DNA of 64,000 nucleotides, from positions 124,001 to 188,000 of the forward strand of contig LSRY02000062.1 in the NCBI GenBank assembly GCA_001643675.2. Direction: 5' to 3'. Both the position numbers and the translations under genes were made by a program. Shown piece by piece: positions 9,306 to 21,225 of this stretch; positions within the stretch are counted from its first letter, which is position 1; every line of letters begins with the position of its first letter. The notes beneath the pieces are model-generated. The model had not been told where the DNA came from. It worked only from the letters and a program-made list of their open reading frames with translations, and made no database searches. This DNA comes from Monocercomonoides exilis (lineage: Eukaryota > Preaxostyla > Oxymonadida > Polymastigidae).

Positions 9306-12300
9306 TCAAGCGAATGCAAACCCATCAGAGGCTTCTCTGATGGCGTAGAGCACACGTGCATGGAGCACAGAGTATGACTTGTAATGAGGAATCCACATTT
9401 CATTGAAGCAGGTGTGTGCCTCTGGAAGAGAAGAAGACGACATGCTCGATTCAACACTGATGGTGATTGGTGGATCGTACGAATTGAACCCGCCAGCTCT
9501 CACCTGAGAGGAGGAGGTGGTGAACTTCAGGAATCTGAAAGGAGGTGAATGTTTGAAGGGAAATGTTTGAAGAGAAGAGAAGAGAAGAGAATAAAAGGAG
9601 AAACTCAATGAATATGTAATCTATTGATTTGCACACCTTGTTAAATCATCTGCTGAAATGTTGCGAAGAAACTTGAACAAGTTCTGAATAACATCAGAAG
9701 AACGTGTTGAGTGCTTGATGCGAAGATGGCTGAAGATAAAAAAATAAAAAAGAATTCACAAATTTATTTATTTAAAGAAATTGTCAACAAAATACATACA
9801 AAAATGCAACTATCACTTAATTTCAAACCTGATAAGATCTTCTACATCCACTTTGCTGCTTCCGCACAAAAGAGTCCTCAGATCATCAGCAGTCAGGTCT
9901 TTCAGTATTGCCCTGTTCCAAATGACATCTTCCAGTCCAGTGGCCATCGCCCCCAGCCATCTCTGATGCCGCGTCACCAGCCGATACTTCGTCAGCAGCT
10001 GGATGTACTCCATCTTGTTCTTCTCCGTCACCTCTTTGCTCTTCCCCCTTTTGCACAGCTCTTCCTCTGTCCCGTCGCTCCTCTCTTCGCTGAAGTGCAG
10101 CTCCACCGCCTTCCCCTCCTCGCTGTCCATGTTCGTCTCCAGCACAAACCTCACTCGCCCCCTGTAGAAGTCTGGCTCATCCATCGCCAGATCGCCCAGC
10201 GTGACCGGCTGGTTCAGCAGCGCCTTCAGCACACTCTGCCCCAGGCACAGCGGAAACTGCTCGTTGATCACAAGCGACCACCCAATCATCCGCCCCACAA
10301 AACGGAAGGTCCTCTCGTACTCTCTCACCAGCGCTGCTCGCCCTTCATTCAGCTCCGACTGGCTCAGCCGCCCTTTCTTCCGCCGCATCATCGCACTTTC
10401 CCTGTCTTCTCCACTGTCATCACACAATCCTCCTCCTCCTCCTTCACTTCCTCCAACACTTTTCTCTATTTCATCGCTGATTCTTGGGTTAATCACATAC
10501 ACTGTCGAGTTCTCTGGTGCCACAAACAGGCTGCTGCTTTCGTCACCTCCTTCTCCCTCACCACCTTCTCCGCTGTGACAGCACTCCTTCGCAATCAGCT
10601 CCATCCACTCTCTTCTCACACCCCCTGCGTCGATCCCAGGCTCTCCTTCGAACTTCACCTTCACTCCGCAGCGCACATCCCCCTCTTCGTCTTCATCCAC
10701 CCCAATTCTTCCTCGTCTGGCTGAAAGAGACGCCGTCATCGCCTCCAAACACGACGAGCCAAACAGAAAGCGGCGGTTGACCTTCAGCTCGATCGTCCCT
10801 CTGTTCCTCAGCGCTCTCAAGTGCAGTTCCAGTTCATCAGCCACAGACGGCGCAAGGAAAGAGAGACGACCATTGCGAGAAGACGAGGGGCTATTCAGAG
10901 ATGTGCTGAGAGAAGAGACAGAAGAGGAGGAAGGGCAGTTTGTGGAGAGCTGGAAGGCGAGGAGGGAAGAGGACTGGGACAGTGGGTGAGAGAAGAGGAG
11001 GAGAACAGCAGCGCAGAGAGGGAGGGAGAAAGAGGAGTAAGTGAATGACAGAAGAGTCATGCTTTCGCCTTCGTTGACAACAGCCAGCAGGTTCAGCAGC
11101 GGGTCAGCTTCGAAGCGGACAGAAGGCGAAAGAAAGACCATCCCAGCAGACTCTTTGAAGAAAAGATATTTTGTCTTCTCAATCACGAGGAGCTGCGGAG
11201 TGAAGAGCAGCTTCGCTTTTTGTGCGTTTGAGGGCTCGGCTGAGCTGCGGCGGAAAGGCGGAAGGAGCCCGGCAGTTTGGACTGAATGTTGCTGGGGAAT
11301 GATTGGGGGCTGGAGGGAAGGAGGGGTTTTGGGTCTTTGGGGAGAAGAAGAAGAGGAAGAAGAGGAGGAGGAGGAAGAAGAAGAAGAGGAAGATTCCATT
11401 TTTGGTGAACATGTGTCTGAAGATGAAGTGTTTTGTTGGGTTGAAATGTGAGGTGATGAAGTGCTGTTTGAAGAAGATGAAGCTGAAGCAGAGGAAGAAG
11501 ACATAATTTCTGAAGAATCAGCAAGTGGATTGTCGACACTTGAAGAAGAAGCAGAAGAACTGGAAGATGATGATGCATCTGATTGCTGAAGTGGATGAGA
11601 ATCTGTAGAATGAAGATTTGGTGATGAGGCACTTGAAGAAGAAGAAGAAGAAGAAGAAGAAGAAGAAGAAGAAGAAGAAGAAGAAGAAGATGCCATCTGA
11701 TCAGATGTCAAGCCATTATCAGTGCAATTAGCTATCTGCTTTTTCTCTTGTGTGCATTCTTTTGATGAATCAGGCTGAGAAAGAAGAGCAGAAGAAACAG
11801 AAAATGGCTGAGGTGGAGAGAGTGATGAAGATATTTGTGATGAAGATGCGGATGAAGACGATGCAACAGGAAAGGAGCCATCATCATTTGGTGTGTTGCC
11901 TTCTGAATCAACAATAACAAAATTAGAATTATCTTCTTCGCCTTCATCACCATCTTCCTCCTCCTCCACCTCTTCTTCTTCGTCTTCTTCATTTGTTGGG
12001 GGCCGCCTCACGCTGCTTGAAGACGATGATCGATTATTGCTTTGCGGTTCTGTTGCATTCAAAGCTGGCTGCTTTATTGAAAGTGCTGAAGAAGCAGAAG
12101 AGGCATTCTGAGTGGACGGAGAGGCAGCATCTGATGCAGATGGAGTGTTATTTGACGGGGCATTATTTGAAGAAGTACTCGGCTGAGGCGAAATCCACGA
12201 AGAAAGCCCACCGAAAAACGACTTTACGGAATTAAAGAATGTCTGAGAAGGCGTGCGAGCGTGCGAAGGCGAAGGAGACGGAGAACCAGTTTGGTTTTGC

Positions 12301-13325
12301 TTGTCGTTTTGCCTTGATTCGTCCAAAAGAGGAAGAAGTGTTGACGACGCTTGTTTGTTCACAAACTCCACTCCGACAACATAACAAGTCAAACTTGCCT
12401 GTCTTTGTCTCATAAATTCACTCAGCGCATCTTCGCTTTGTTCTGAAAGAGCAACAAAAGAATATTCCTGCGGGAGTTTTTCGTCTCCCACAAAAAAAGC
12501 TGCTTTTCCGGCAGTTTCGCCTTCAAGCATATCAAACAAAAAGGATATCCTGCATTTATTTCCTTCGATCTCATCATATTTCCAAGAGATTCCTACCGAC
12601 TTTGATCTTTCTCCGCTTTCCACTTGTTGAATAGGTGTTGATTTTACATGAACAGTTGGCCATGTTGATGGAAGAAGTGGATTCTGCCAAGCATCAAAGA
12701 ATTCAAGAAAAGCACTCACTTGCATTCCACATTTGCAAATGCTCTTTGGTAAAGTAACTTTTGTCGAAGGAATATGTATTGATGCAGGATAAACAACGAG
12801 AGGAAAATCAAATGATAGATCTTTATCGTTAATTTTGAACAATATTCGATATGACCCGCTTTGAAGTAGTTTATACTTAACATCTAATTTATACTCATTC
12901 ATTTTTGTTGTTGTTAACTCATCTGTTGCGCCTGGGCCTTAAAAAGAACGTGAAAAGTTATGAAATTTAAAAAAAAAAGTTAAAAAACCTTGAAATATTA
13001 TCCCTATTTTTCCTGCATCACTAACTGTTCCTCCTTCAATGTATATAACAAAATGAGTTTCTTCTCCGGCTATAGCTCTGAACATTAAAAGAAAATCAAT
13101 AATTTCTCAACAAATATCATAAATCAAACTCCTTTAGTCCTTGACCCTCAGGCCTGATAGTAATTATTTTTCTGACTTCAGGAACTCGGAAAACCATTTT
13201 TGGTCCTTCTAGCGTTTCTACAAATCAAAAATTTACAATAATTAAAAAAATGCTTAACTTGAAGGATGAAAAAGCATACCATTGCTTGGCACTGCTTGCT
13301 CTTGTGAACTTGCACAGCATCCCAT
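9306..13325 (-). CDS. Filamin-HECT E3 ubiquitin ligase
   Basis: Predicted E3 ligase of 1,217 residues passing ubiquitin from E2 to substrates. Exons on the minus strand: 13325-13280, 13217-13130, 13077-12989, 12937-9829, 9729-9637, 9534-9306, with consistent phases. The start is fixed by an in-frame TAG just upstream. It begins MGCCASSQ, a pattern for N-myristoylation at Gly2 and palmitoylation at Cys3/Cys4, so membrane anchoring is likely. Residues about 17-160 form a filamin/immunoglobulin-like repeat (IEGGTVSDAGKIG, GSYRILFKI). About 230-570 is Ser-rich low complexity. The HECT domain covers about 790-1217, with FEGEPGIDAGGVRREW in the N-lobe and LPEAHTCFN near the end; catalytic Cys1184 (codon 9410-9408) is 34 residues from the C-terminus, as usual. 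A filamin repeat before HECT also occurs in animal AREL1; orthology is not proven. Confidence 0.93.
11635..11690 (-). repeat. GAA/TTC trinucleotide repeat in the HECT gene
   Basis: About 18 uninterrupted GAA units on the plus strand, read on the coding strand as TCT and giving a run of serines inside the low-complexity linker of the HECT ligase. Confidence 0.9.
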
Positions 13326-13897
13326 CTAAGAGCTGCTGAACTACAAAAATTAATGAAATAAATCAAAAAATACGCAATGATATCAAGATTAATAAAATTA
13401 TGGGCTTTTGTTGAACCATAATTATTTGTGATTTCCATCAAAGATATTTTTTGGTTATCAAAATACTTAAACCGAGACAAATGATAAAAATTGTGAAAAG
13501 AAACATGAAAATGGAAAATGGTTTTGCGAAATAAGAAGTGATCAAGAAAAATCAAACAAGGTTATTCAATTGATAAATATTTTTTTGATCTTTTGTTTGA
13601 AAAGAAAAGAAAAGAAAATTTTTTAACTGTTTTCTTTTTTGAAAAAAGTTGAGAAAACGCATTTTATTAAGAAGTTCAATAAGAACTGCTTTGCAAATGA
13701 TGAAATTTTAGTACTAAAAAATTCATTCTATCAAATGTAAAAAATTTATCAAAAACTGTTTTTCTTGATTTATATGAAATTTTTCATCGTAACTTTACAA
13801 ATTCATCAACTTTAAAAATTTGAAATTGTGAATGAATCGTTCGATTAATATAAAAAATTTGGTGAAAATATAAACAATGGCTTAAATACTGGAAATT
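13326..13897. other. Intergenic region between divergent genes
   Basis: Lies between the starts of the HECT ligase (-) and the papain-like gene (+), so it should hold both promoters. AT-rich; a 125-codon minus frame here overlaps the first HECT exons and ends inside an intron, so I do not regard it as a gene. No TATA or initiator element can be assigned with confidence. Confidence 0.6.
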
Positions 13898-14623
13898 ATG
13901 ATTCTCATTTTTGTCTTTGGATTATTTTTCGCTCTTGAAGGCAAGCAATTCAAAGGAATTGAAAGGCTACCAGATTCTTATGATATGCGAAAAGCAAGAC
14001 CTGGAGTACTAGGACCGATTCGAAATCATGAACGCTGTAACGCTTATTGGGCATTTGCTGCATCGACAGTTTTTACTGCTCGTTATAACATTAAATGTCA
14101 TGCAAACATTACACACTCTGTTCAAGATCTTATTTCTTGCGACCTTTCCGACAATGCTTGCATCAGGGGAAATGGAAAAGATACACTCGATTGGATCCAA
14201 AAAGTTGGAATAACTGATGAACGATGCTTCATTTATACTTCATGGACAGGACACGTAACAAAATGCATTCAAATGTGTCACAACGGTTCAAATATTGTCA
14301 GACATAAATATTCTAATATTACATATTACAACTCTCCAGATGATGCAATGTACAGTGTAATGAATGAAGGTCCGGTTGTTATGAATTTTCCTGTTGATTC
14401 TACTTTTGAAAAATATAGCGGAGGAGTATATGCCCCCAAAAATGCTCAATTCGTTGAAGTTAGAGAGGCTGCTCTCATTGGTTGGGGAAACGAAAATGGA
14501 CAACGTTATTTCATTGGTCAAGCACATTATGGTGAGAAGTGGGGAGAGGGCGGATATTTTCGTTTATCGCGTAATCTCTCGAATGACATGGATTTTTACG
14601 CTGGAACTCCAAAATGCAATTAA
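13898..14623 (+). CDS. Secreted papain-family protein lacking catalytic residues
   Basis: 241 residues, no introns. A hydrophobic start (MILIFVFGLFFAL) is a probable signal peptide; mature-domain sequence begins almost at once (LPDSYDMRKARPGVLGPI), so there is little or no propeptide. The fold is that of peptidase family C1A, cathepsin B-like: WAFAAS, the SVQDLISCD segment, NEGPVVMNFPV, YSGGVYAP, ALIGWG and WGEGGYFRL all align. Yet the active site is gone. Gln of the oxyanion hole is His44, the nucleophilic Cys of CGSCW is Tyr50 (CNAYW, codon 14045-14047), the usual His before the GWG segment is absent (VREAALIGWG), and Asn of NSWG is replaced (QAHYG). The frame is uninterrupted and the cysteines are largely kept, so it looks like a maintained pseudoenzyme and not a decaying gene. 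Confidence 0.92.
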   Translation: MILIFVFGLFFALEGKQFKGIERLPDSYDMRKARPGVLGPIRNHERCNAYWAFAASTVFTARYNIKCHANITHSVQDLISCDLSDNACIRGNGKDTLDWIQKVGITDERCFIYTSWTGHVTKCIQMCHNGSNIVRHKYSNITYYNSPDDAMYSVMNEGPVVMNFPVDSTFEKYSGGVYAPKNAQFVEVREAALIGWGNENGQRYFIGQAHYGEKWGEGGYFRLSRNLSNDMDFYAGTPKCN

Positions 14624-15413
14624 TAAAGTTGAATGAATTCTCAAAAATGAATTTTGATATCGTTTTTGAAGCAATTTATGAGTGTAACTTTCCGCATATT
14701 GTAAATGAAAGCAGAAAAGTTATAAAAGTTCATTTTATATAATATTTTTTAAGATTATTTATAACTCTGTAATTTGAAATAAGTTTAATTGTTCAATGAT
14801 TATTCTTTTAAGTTACAAGATTTATTTTGTTTTTTACAATAAGCAATTATTTGCATGTTTGTGTGCGAGCGAAACATTTATTATTTTATTATTATTATTT
14901 TTATCAAAAGAAATCAAAAGTAAAAAATTAATTAGTTCAAAAAAAGAATTGCAAAAAAAGTTTAAAATTTCACAGTCAACAAAAAACGATATTATAAACC
15001 TTATTCAAATGACACTTATTAATTCTTTCATAACATTTAGCTGAAAATGAAAATAATAAACATTACAACAATTTCGTAGATGCTTTGAAGCAGCAAAGAA
15101 CAATTCATCTCAGGTTGAATTTTGAAGCAATGCAGTTTAAATGGCAAAGAAGAAAATACGAAGGAGAAGAACCTAAGAGCTAAGAGAGAATTTTAAAACA
15201 GTTATGAAGTGTTTCTGAAATGTGTCCAAAAGATGTTGGGATGGACGAATAAGAACAGGTTCCGAAACAACTTTTGTCGCCATTCGTTGATGAATGAATG
15301 AAGAAAGGTTTGACTCGGGCTCAATTTTACTTGAACCACACAATCGAACTTCAATTAAACTGCAGATTTCAAAAATGGTTACAAATCATTTAAAAAGTAG
15401 TGTAAAATAAAAA
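14624..15413. other. Intergenic region between convergent genes
   Basis: 3' flank of the papain-like gene and of the NOXRED1-like gene. The left half is AT-rich and shows nothing definite; the right half contains the coding-like, stop-ridden stretch listed separately. Confidence 0.5.
15037..15390 (+). pseudogene. Coding-like stretch with several stops, unknown family
   Basis: One plus-strand frame reads like protein (HLAENENNKHYNNFVDALKQ, then LNFEAMQFKWQRRKYEGEEP, later TRAQFYLNHTIELQLN) but meets four in-frame stops (TAA, TGA, TAA, TGA). A neighbouring frame just upstream (about 14920-15044) is also amino-acid-like (KKELQKKFKISQSTKND). I do not recognise the family. It could be a decayed gene or chance; short introns could remove some but not obviously all stops. 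Confidence 0.3.
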
Positions 15414-17169
15414 TTAAATAAATGTGAAGAGAAGAAGATAAAAAACAAACTGGCGAAGCTTCATCCACTGAGTTTTGATATCAGCTGGTGGAAGAGGAGG
15501 AACAGTTGAGTTGAGGCGCATGGTTAACAGATGCCATATCAGCACTTGTGAAAGATGGAGGAGGGAAGCAAAGAAAGACATTGATTCATCTATAAGCAGA
15601 ATACAATTTGATACACAAACAAATAAAGGAAAAAAAAAAACCATTTGTGTCGACAATGCAAAAAATGAATAGTTGCAACAGTGAAATGTTTAGAGAATTG
15701 AAAATGAATGATAAATTAATCAATACCTTGTTTTGAGTCTTCTGGTGGTAATGTGAGGCGAAGAAGAGCAGGATCGTCTATTCTCTGAGGCAAGACAACA
15801 AAAGGATTTGAGAGCACCCTTGCGAAATTGAGAGTGTTCTAATAGCCAAGCATCAACAGAGCACAAAACATAGCAAACGATAAAAATTATAATTGAAAAA
15901 TAGAAAAAAAGTAACATTGAGAATTATTAAAATATCAAAAGAATAGAAATTAACAAACAACTTTCGTCTGGCACACAAACGGAGTCACATTTCGAAAGAG
16001 AAGAGCAAGGCGCTTCAATGTCATCCCTGCACAAGTGCAGCACACAACAGGAAGATGCTTTTTCCTTCTCTTTCTGCTTGGAAGTTGAGGAGCTGATATC
16101 TTCCTCTCAGAAAGCAGATTCCCCCATTCGTCAGTCGGTGCAGTGTTGTTTATTGAACTTCTCTTTTTTACTGACTTTGCTGTTGAAGAGCTTCCATTTG
16201 CAGGAAGAATGACCGGTCCATTTGACGTTGCTTGCAGAGAAGATTCAGAAATTGACGATTTCATTCCAACGACTTCAGCTGGAGAAAGCAGTTGCTGTTT
16301 CAACTTTGCCAGTTCCTGCTCCTTTTCTTCTTTTGCTCTTTCTCTTTCCCAAATGCGTAGCTGCTTTCGCCTTTTCCTCTCAGCAATCAGCCACTCGTCT
16401 CCGATTTCTTTCTCCTTCGGCTTTCTTGCTGTCATTCGCTCAAAGCTTCCTTGGAAGCGGAGAGGCTGCTCAGTCCTATCGCTCCAGGAGGAGTCATATT
16501 TGCTTTCAAGCCCACCTTCACCAGATGCTCTTTCTTCTCTCTTGCGCCCATTGCTCATAACTTCGCGAACGATGCGATCTTCGAATTCTCCTTCTGCAAG
16601 AGTACTCCGTTTGTCGCTGTTTGTTTGAAGAACCGGAATTTCTGTTGGAAACCGACTCAAATTCTGTTTGCCATCGCTTTTCTGCATATCAGCATTCTGA
16701 CCTTCAATTGCAGAAGGTTGCAGTTCTCCTTTTGTGATGGTTGATGGCTCGTATCCGATTGAAGATTCGGCTGATGATTGAGAATCTTTCTGCTGCCTTT
16801 GCCTTTGCATTCTCAGCCGACTTTTTTCACTGGTGAGCAATTCTCTTTCTGGAGCCACATCTTCCTTTTGAAGAGGTGCTTCAATTGTTTGATCATTTTG
16901 ATTGATGCTCTTTTTCTCTGAATCATTGGAACTCTGTTTTCGCTTCGCGTCCACACTGGCTGTCATTTCATCGTTTTCTTTTAAGTCATCTTTCAATTGT
17001 GTGCTGATGATCAAAGGAGCTTTCTCAGAAATCGCTTCTTCGATTGGCAGAGATTCGAATGACATATGGAGAGTGAAGGGATGAGGTGACCTTTGGCGAA
17101 GTGACGGCTTCTTCTTTTGGAGCCAAGAAGGAATGTGAGTTGGGGAAATGGATGGATCACTGTTTGAAG

Positions 17170-17200
<31 letters not shown>

Positions 17201-19282
17201 GAATGTGGTTGTTGGAAAGGATGGTGTGTGAACAAAAGACGAAGAAATAGACGAGCGTTGAGGTGACGTGGAAGAAGGAGAGCCAAAAGAAGGAATTGGA
17301 ATGTATTGCTGTGATGGATGAGGTGATTGTGTGCCTTGCCCGTTCAGATGGCTGCCTGAATTGTATCTTTCTCCAAAAACAGGCGGAGATTGGGATCTCG
17401 ACAGCGAAGAAGTCAGGTTTGCTGACGTGTTCCTTGTTGTGTTGAATGGAGATACTGATCGTCTTGTTTGTGCTTGTCCTTTCAATCCGCTTGCTGCACC
17501 CAACATTGCCTCACCTTTGCTGCTGCGATCCCTGTCTCTTCTCCTCTCAACTGGCGTGCCAGCCTCTGATCGCTGTGCATCTTCGCCTGCCATTCCCGAA
17601 TCGACAAGATCAAAATACGACAAGCCACCAAAGTCTTTGAAATGTGGCTCGACAGCAGCTGACAGCTTGCCGACTGTTCCCAGTTTTGTTCCCCCTTGAG
17701 TCAAAAGAGGTGGCAACCCTGAAGAAAAAGAAGGGCGTGCTGTGAAAGAATCAGGAGGTGAAATGATTGGTGAAGAGACAGAAGAAGAAGCTGCCGAAGA
17801 AGTTGTTGAAGAAGATGCAGGTGGAATGATGTTTTGTCGATTCGCAGAATCTGCAGTAGATACAACTGAAGGAAGAGCTGTCATTTTTTTAGCTTTTTCT
17901 GATGAGGACGAGAAAACAAACAGAGGTGGAGGAACAGATGATTGAGACGGTGGTAAAGTTGACCCCAAGTCAAAGCCGTAGGGCTGCTCTGTGCCCAATC
18001 CCCTTCGTTCGATCCGCTTGAATGGAGGCAGTTCTTCTTCCTCATTGAACCCACTTGATGTTTTACGCGACAATCTCCCTATTATTCAATTCATGGAAAT
18101 TTCCATTGCGCACAAAAAAACAATAAACATAGAAATGATAAAATGACATTTATCCAAATATATGAAAACTTTCAAATAATTAGATATTTAAATCAAACCT
18201 GCTCCTAATATCACTGAAGCAGCAGCAGCAGAAGGAGGAGGTAAATCAGATGGATCGATGAAGGATGAATCAAATGGAAGCGGAGCGGAAAGAGGCTGAG
18301 CGTATGTTAACGAATGAACTTCTTCTTCTACTGCTTCTTCCAATTTTGGTGTTTGCGAAAATGACTGAGGAAGAGGAGAAGAAGGTATTATTCCAGAATT
18401 TTTCTTTGGTAAGGGAGGCGATTGAGGTCTTGTAACACTTGGAGAAGAAATGCGCCCTGGTCCTTTTCCACGAGAAAAAGAAGATGTCAATGGATGCGCA
18501 CTTCTTTGGACATTGGCTCCTGCATGATAAGCTTGCTGACTTGAATAAGAAGAATTTTGAGATGAAATGGATGAAGAAAGCCTTAATGCTTGGCTTGAGT
18601 GAAGTTGAGAAAATGGCAGAGATAGAGCTCCACCGATAAAAGAACCACTACGATCTCTAGTTTGATCTTTTGAAAATGGACTCGAAGAGAGCTGTGGAAT
18701 TTCTTCAGTTTTTGAAGTGTCGTTATCAAATGAAGATTTCAAGTTTGCCTCGACATTTGCACTTGATTCATTATCCGTTATAAATTGAGAAAAAGACTCT
18801 TCAGGGGCAAAATAATCATACAGTGGAGTATTATTTGGATCATTGGAAAATTCGTCTCTTGGAATTGGAGGTGAATGAAGAAGACTTGACATTCCTGTTA
18901 ATTGGTATGGTAGCACTGTAACAAATATCAAATCACATTCTTCAATAACTTTTTGGTTGTCGTAACACACAAAGACTCCTTCCTTTTGGAAATGAGAAAG
19001 CGTTTCAGGCCTTCTTGTTGATACAACAAATTTGTGCGGCTTTATTCCACTGAAATCGAGAAGAGTTCTAAGAAGTAATGATCCAACTGTACCACATCCA
19101 ATCATTCCAATTTTAAAATCATAACTGGGATAGAAAGGTTTTCTAAGGAGAGAAATAGTTTTAGTAATAAACAAGGCTTGCAAAGATATGGCCACATTAC
19201 ACAAAGGAAATAGTTCAATATATGTTTTGTCAGAAGTTTTATTGTTTAAAATTTCTGTTACAAATGGATCAAAATTCTCCAT
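15414..19282 (-). CDS. NOXRED1: NOXRED1-like NAD(P)-dependent oxidoreductase with giant insert
   Basis: 1,163 residues in four exons: 19282-18199, 18078-15959, 15838-15727, 15589-15414 (phases agree). The N-terminal Rossmann domain (residues about 55-135) has KIGMIGCGTVGS (dinucleotide loop, Gly62/64/67), then VSTRRPETL, where the Arg residues suggest NADP(H) preference, and CDLIFVTVLPYQL. This matches the pyrroline-5-carboxylate-reductase-related NOXRED1 family of animals and protists. The C-terminal helical region resumes near residue 1039 (LPVVCCTCAGMTLKRLALLF) and runs through NTLNFARVLSNPFVVLP to the end. Between them lie about 900 residues of Ser/Pro/Lys/Glu low complexity, far longer than the family's usual total of about 360. 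Substrate unknown. ATG 19282 was chosen over an upstream hydrophobic, AT-rich extension of the frame. Confidence 0.85.
17166..17199 (-). repeat. GAA/TTC trinucleotide repeat in the NOXRED1-like gene
   Basis: Eleven GAA units on the plus strand, read as TCT (Ser) on the coding strand within the low-complexity insert. Confidence 0.9.
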
Positions 19283-19629
19283 GCGAAAGAAATTCCAAAA
19301 AAAACAAAAAAACAACTGTTCAAATGTAATGTTGGGCAAATTGATCAAAAATTGGAAAAAAAAAATAAAATAAAACGAACGCCAACAAATCAAACGAAGA
19401 CATCGAAAGACTAATTAGTTATAAGCGCGTTACGTTAATAAATTGGTAAAAAAAATTAATAGAAATCGTTTTTAACAAAAAACAAATAATCAACATAAAA
19501 TATAACTCTTTGCAAAAATTGCAAAGGCAACCAATATATACACATGATCAAATAAAAGAAAACAAAAACAAAAAAAGAAAGAAACTCAAAAAATAAAACA
19601 TATGATTTTTTGAAAACGCTTTTTAAAAA
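19283..19629. other. Intergenic region, promoter side of the NOXRED1-like gene
   Basis: About 350 bases of AT-rich DNA between two minus-strand genes: 5' flank of the NOXRED1-like gene and 3' flank of the WASP-like gene. Nothing further seen. Confidence 0.65.
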
Positions 19630-21225
19630 TTATGAACCGTCAAGTGATTCATCATCATCTTCAGATTCCATCATTCTAATAAAAAATATTTACATAAAAA
19701 ATAATTAAATTGTCAAAAACATTAACATTTCTTTGCAAAAACAATATGAGTGAAACACACTTTCTTCTTTTTTCTAACACATCATGAAGCGAAAGAGCAA
19801 TGCATGATTTTAATGATTGCCTTTGTATTGTTGGTGTCTGTACAGAAGAAGCAGGTGTGGAATCTGTTGAAGTTGCATGTGAACTCTGAGCTGTATCAAC
19901 TGCTGGTGAAATATTTGATGATGGAGAAGATGCTGAAAAGCATTGGGGTGTTCCTGAAGCAACTGATGAAGATGATTCAGTTGAACTTAAAGAAGATGAT
20001 TCGACTTGCGATGAAGCTGCAGACAATGTTGCCGGCGCGACCGGATTTTGCGGAGGAAGCGAAGGTTTTGAGGAAGGTATTTGAGGATTCAGCGACTGCT
20101 GAGAGGCATCATGAGAAACCGGTGCGATTGGAGGAGGGCGATTTGGTACAGGAGGAGGCGGAAGAGAAGGCTTTAATGGAGGAGGATGTGCAGGTGGGTT
20201 AGAGACAGATGACTTTTGAGCACTTGCCAAGGTATGTTGCTGTGAAGACGAGGATGAAGTGTCTAAAGAAGTTAAAGATGATGCTTCAAATGAAGGCTTA
20301 GATGCCAATGATTCTTGAGCTTCTGTTGACAATCCTTTTACAGTTGCACCAGACGAATCAAAAGTTTGTGATTGATTCTGAGAGAATAGTGAAGAAGGAG
20401 ATGGCTGAGAGTTACTACTGTTACAACTTGTTTGTTCCTTTGCTGGCTGAAGAGTAACGGCTCCTCGTTTTTTCTTCATCACAATTAACATCACAATACC
20501 AGCAAGCTTTGATATTTCTTCAAGTGGAGGAGTTTCATTATCATGATATTTGCTTGTCAAATTCATTAAAAATTTCATCAAATCTGGATCCCCTAATATA
20601 TCATCGTCTGTTAGCCCCTGTGAACGAATTACATCAAGAACATCAGAATTAAATGAACCGGATAGACTTCCAGATTGCGAAGAAAATCCCATTCCATGCC
20701 TAAAATCAGTAGGTAATCCAATGACAAGTTGCTGAGAGCCCTTTCTTTTGAAAATGCGACTCAGAAATCCACCTTGCGACGAAGATTTTGTTTCTGTCTT
20801 CAATTGTCCTTTTTTCATATCTCGTAAAAATATTTGAAACTGCTTTTCAAACATTGATGCATCACCAGGATTTACAAACAAAAAACCGAACCAGCAATTA
20901 TCTCCATAAAATTGGATAAAATGTTCATTCGCCTTCACTAAAGACAGTCCTGAGTAGCCTTTAAAAAAAAAATAACATTCAATATAAGAAAAAGAAAAAT
21001 CAAACACTCATAAACAAAATTCGGACGATAAGGAGTCTTTTCTAGCTCTACAATAACTAAAAATGATTGCTGTGCCTTTATTGTAAGGAATAAAGCTCCA
21101 TAGACTCCTGAATATTGCCATTTCGTTTGTACCTCTTCATATAATTGAACAACTCCTCCAAATAATGAACTATCCCCATTAATTTCAGCTTTAATATTTT
21201 CAACTTCAGAAAGAGTTAGGGTCAT
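19630..21225 (-). CDS. WAS: WASP-like actin nucleation-promoting factor
   Basis: 487 residues, exons 21225-21006, 20958-19761, 19675-19630. The N-terminal WH1/EVH1 domain (about 1-120) shows VVQLYEE, WQYSGVYGALFL, the split NFVYE / YSGLSLV segment and FYGDNCWFGFLFV. A CRIB-like motif, IGLPTDFRHGMGF (about 148-162), should bind Rho-family GTPases. A proline-rich stretch with PPPPVPNRPPP (about 325-385) would bind profilin or SH3 domains. The end reads LSLHDVLEKRRK, then MMESEDDDESLDGS, resembling the central and acidic regions that bind Arp2/3. No clear WH2 actin-binding motif is visible, and the Trp usually found in the acidic tail is missing. Known WASPs promote branched actin at membranes; this one may be partly changed. 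The first ATG in frame is 21225. Confidence 0.85.

Noticed and set aside
9711-11506. Plus-strand frames of up to 337 codons across the HECT gene
   Set aside because: Antisense to a conserved, fully spliced gene; composition reflects its codons.
15037-15390. Alternative genetic code as the reason for internal stops
   Set aside because: All conserved genes here use TAA, TAG and TGA only as terminators, so reassignment is not supported.
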